Below are positions 62,775 to 64,000 of a stretch of 64,000 nt of DNA, one piece after another. The DNA is from Apostichopus japonicus. Lineage: Eukaryota; Echinodermata; Holothuroidea; Aspidochirotida; Stichopodidae. The notes below the pieces were generated by a model. That model made no database searches. It had not been told where the DNA came from and worked only from the letters and a program-made list of their open reading frames with translations. Location of the stretch: positions 21,588,201 through 21,652,200 of the forward strand of contig NC_092561.1 of the NCBI RefSeq assembly GCF_037975245.1, written 5' to 3'. Every line of letters starts with the position of its first letter. Positions within the stretch are counted from its first letter, which is position 1. A program made the translations under genes and the position numbers.

Positions 62775-63065
62775 CAGGCGCGTAGCCAGGAATTTCCAAA
62801 GGAGGGGCGAAACTGTAGATTCGGCATTGCAAACTATCTAAGCGTAGCGCCACCATGATTGGCGCGAAGCGTACAAGAAAATTTTGGCTGAAAATGCCTC
62901 CCAGATAGCAGGAAATGGCACTTCCCATGCCTTGTAAGTTGCATCTTAGCATTTTTCTTTTAAAAATACTAGCAATATCATAAAAACATTAAAAAAAATT
63001 TTTGTTTAATTTGCTCAAGGGGGGGGCGGCTGCCCCTTCGCCCCCCCCCCTTGGCTACGCGCCTG
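62775..63065. mobile_element. 291-bp hAT MITE with perfect 8-bp target duplication
   Basis: Termini CAGGCGCGTAGCCAGG and CTTGGCTACGCGCCTG, flanks ACCAAGGC on both sides (62767-62774, 63066-63073). The interior has, inverted, the module CTAAGCGTAGCGCCACCATG / GGCGCGAAGCGTACAAGAAA / AGGAAATGGCACTTCC shared with 5.5, 6.6 and 28.0 kb, plus G- and C-runs. Confidence 0.9.
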
Positions 63066-63073
63066 ACCAAGGC

Positions 63074-63880
63074 CAAGACCAGGGCAACAAAGGCCATGGC
63101 CTTCGTGGCCTCAGTGAAATTCCAGGCCTGTATCTTGGTAACATGGAAACATGCAGATTTTATTAAGCTTCCGCAGTGAACTAGTGTTTCATTAGAACTG
63201 ACAAATGTGCTTTAATTCAATTGTTATTCAAAGCAAATTGTTCAGATGTTGTTAAAATGACATGGATTTATCGTCAGAGTTCTCCGCATGCAGCCACTTT
63301 CAGCAGGGTGGCCCTGTTAAATGTTGCTTTTCAATTACGGTTTAACATTGAAAAAAAATAACCCATGCTTTCTTAACAGAATTTGTGGTGTACAAACCTA
63401 TATCACGTTCATATTGCACAAAACTCCAATAACATTCAAACACAGTACTAAAGCTGTACAGTGTGCCCTGTTAATATTTGGCCCGTGGAGAACACTGTCA
63501 ATTAAATTTTAAATGTTATAGGGCCATCAAATGTATCTTTGCATATTTATGAAAAATTAGTATTCTAAAAAGACTTCGCAAGTTTTTATTTCATTTTTAA
63601 ACCAGTAGAAAATGTATTTTTCCTTTGCTGAAATTTCCCTGCTGTATATAACTATATGTATGTACTAGGGCTATTACTTACATGTATGTCACTGTGGGAA
63701 CCAACCTGTAAAAAGCTGAGGAATATAAAGATTTTAACTGAAATTGTGGAGAACTGCTAAATAAATTGCTGTAGCAGCAAATATATAACTGTGCATATGA
63801 ACTATAAATAGTTGTCTGTCTGCATTTACTTTAAAAAAAAATACATGTACAAAAATAATGACCTGTAGATGGGTTCTAGG
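63074..63880. other. Non-coding stretch, nothing recognised
   Basis: AT-rich sequence without a recognisable exon or repeat. Confidence 0.5.
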
Positions 63881-64000
63881 ACAAAATCCCCCCCCCCCGA
63901 AGAAATCCCTCCGGACAAAATCCCCCAGCCAAAATCCCCCCTGGACAAAATCCCCCAGCCAAAATCCCCCCGCCAAAATCCCCCAAAACAAAAATCCCCC
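63881..64000. repeat. AAAATCCCCC-type simple tandem repeat, cut by window end
   Basis: Repeats of ACAAAATCCCCC and CCAAAATCCCCC run to the last base of the window. It may continue or be the edge of a transposon; its full extent is not visible. Confidence 0.75.

Overview
This is a stretch of an animal (metazoan) nuclear genome. It has short exons with GT-AG introns, no operons, and is dominated by transposon remnants and tandem repeats. Gene content and repeat style (hAT-type MITEs, TTAA MITEs, tRNA-derived SINEs, abundant minisatellites) suggest a marine deuterostome. An echinoderm, perhaps a sea cucumber, is my best guess, but the species assignment is inference.

Only two cellular genes are recognisable. 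The main one is CIP2A on the minus strand, from its ATG at 58447 to a stop at 31744. Twenty coding exons with compatible splice phases give about 885 residues, close to the 905 of the human protein. Exons 1-14 encode the armadillo-like N-terminal half, and exons 15-20 the coiled-coil tail. The end of exon 18 and all of exons 19 and 20 occur a second time about 5.4 kb further downstream (26345-27336), inside a segmental duplication. The second gene is an ACER3-type alkaline ceramidase on the plus strand (about 18.7-24.35 kb). It looks like a relic: one exon has a frameshift and an in-frame stop, a metal-binding histidine reads as aspartate, and the exon with the LDE-like motif lies in a 1,084-bp tandem duplication.

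Layout. 1-12.1 kb has no recognised gene; it holds MITEs, a decayed hAT transposase (about 5.07-6.33 kb), an AGGTCA-rich ancient repeat (7.06-8.45 kb) and a 165-bp satellite (9.48-12.1 kb). 12.7-17.5 kb holds two hAT-type elements with perfect 8-bp target duplications; the second carries a long internal tandem array. 17.8-20.0 kb is the tandem duplication, 20.44-21.01 kb a 42-bp minisatellite, and 21.5-24.35 kb the remaining ACER3-like exons. 25-33 kb is the duplicated 3' end of CIP2A. 33-58.5 kb is the body of CIP2A, with introns full of MITEs, SINEs, a LINE 3' end, a 2.46-kb palindrome and many minisatellites. 58.5-64 kb is upstream of CIP2A, with another TTAA MITE, a fold-back element and a small hAT MITE.

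The most unusual pattern is that several CIP2A intronic or 3' tandem arrays contain a copied exon edge. They carry the donor side of exons 7, 14 and 17, the acceptor side of exon 9, and the stop-codon end of exon 20. Splice sites or the stop/poly(A) region have therefore been copied many times beside the real ones.
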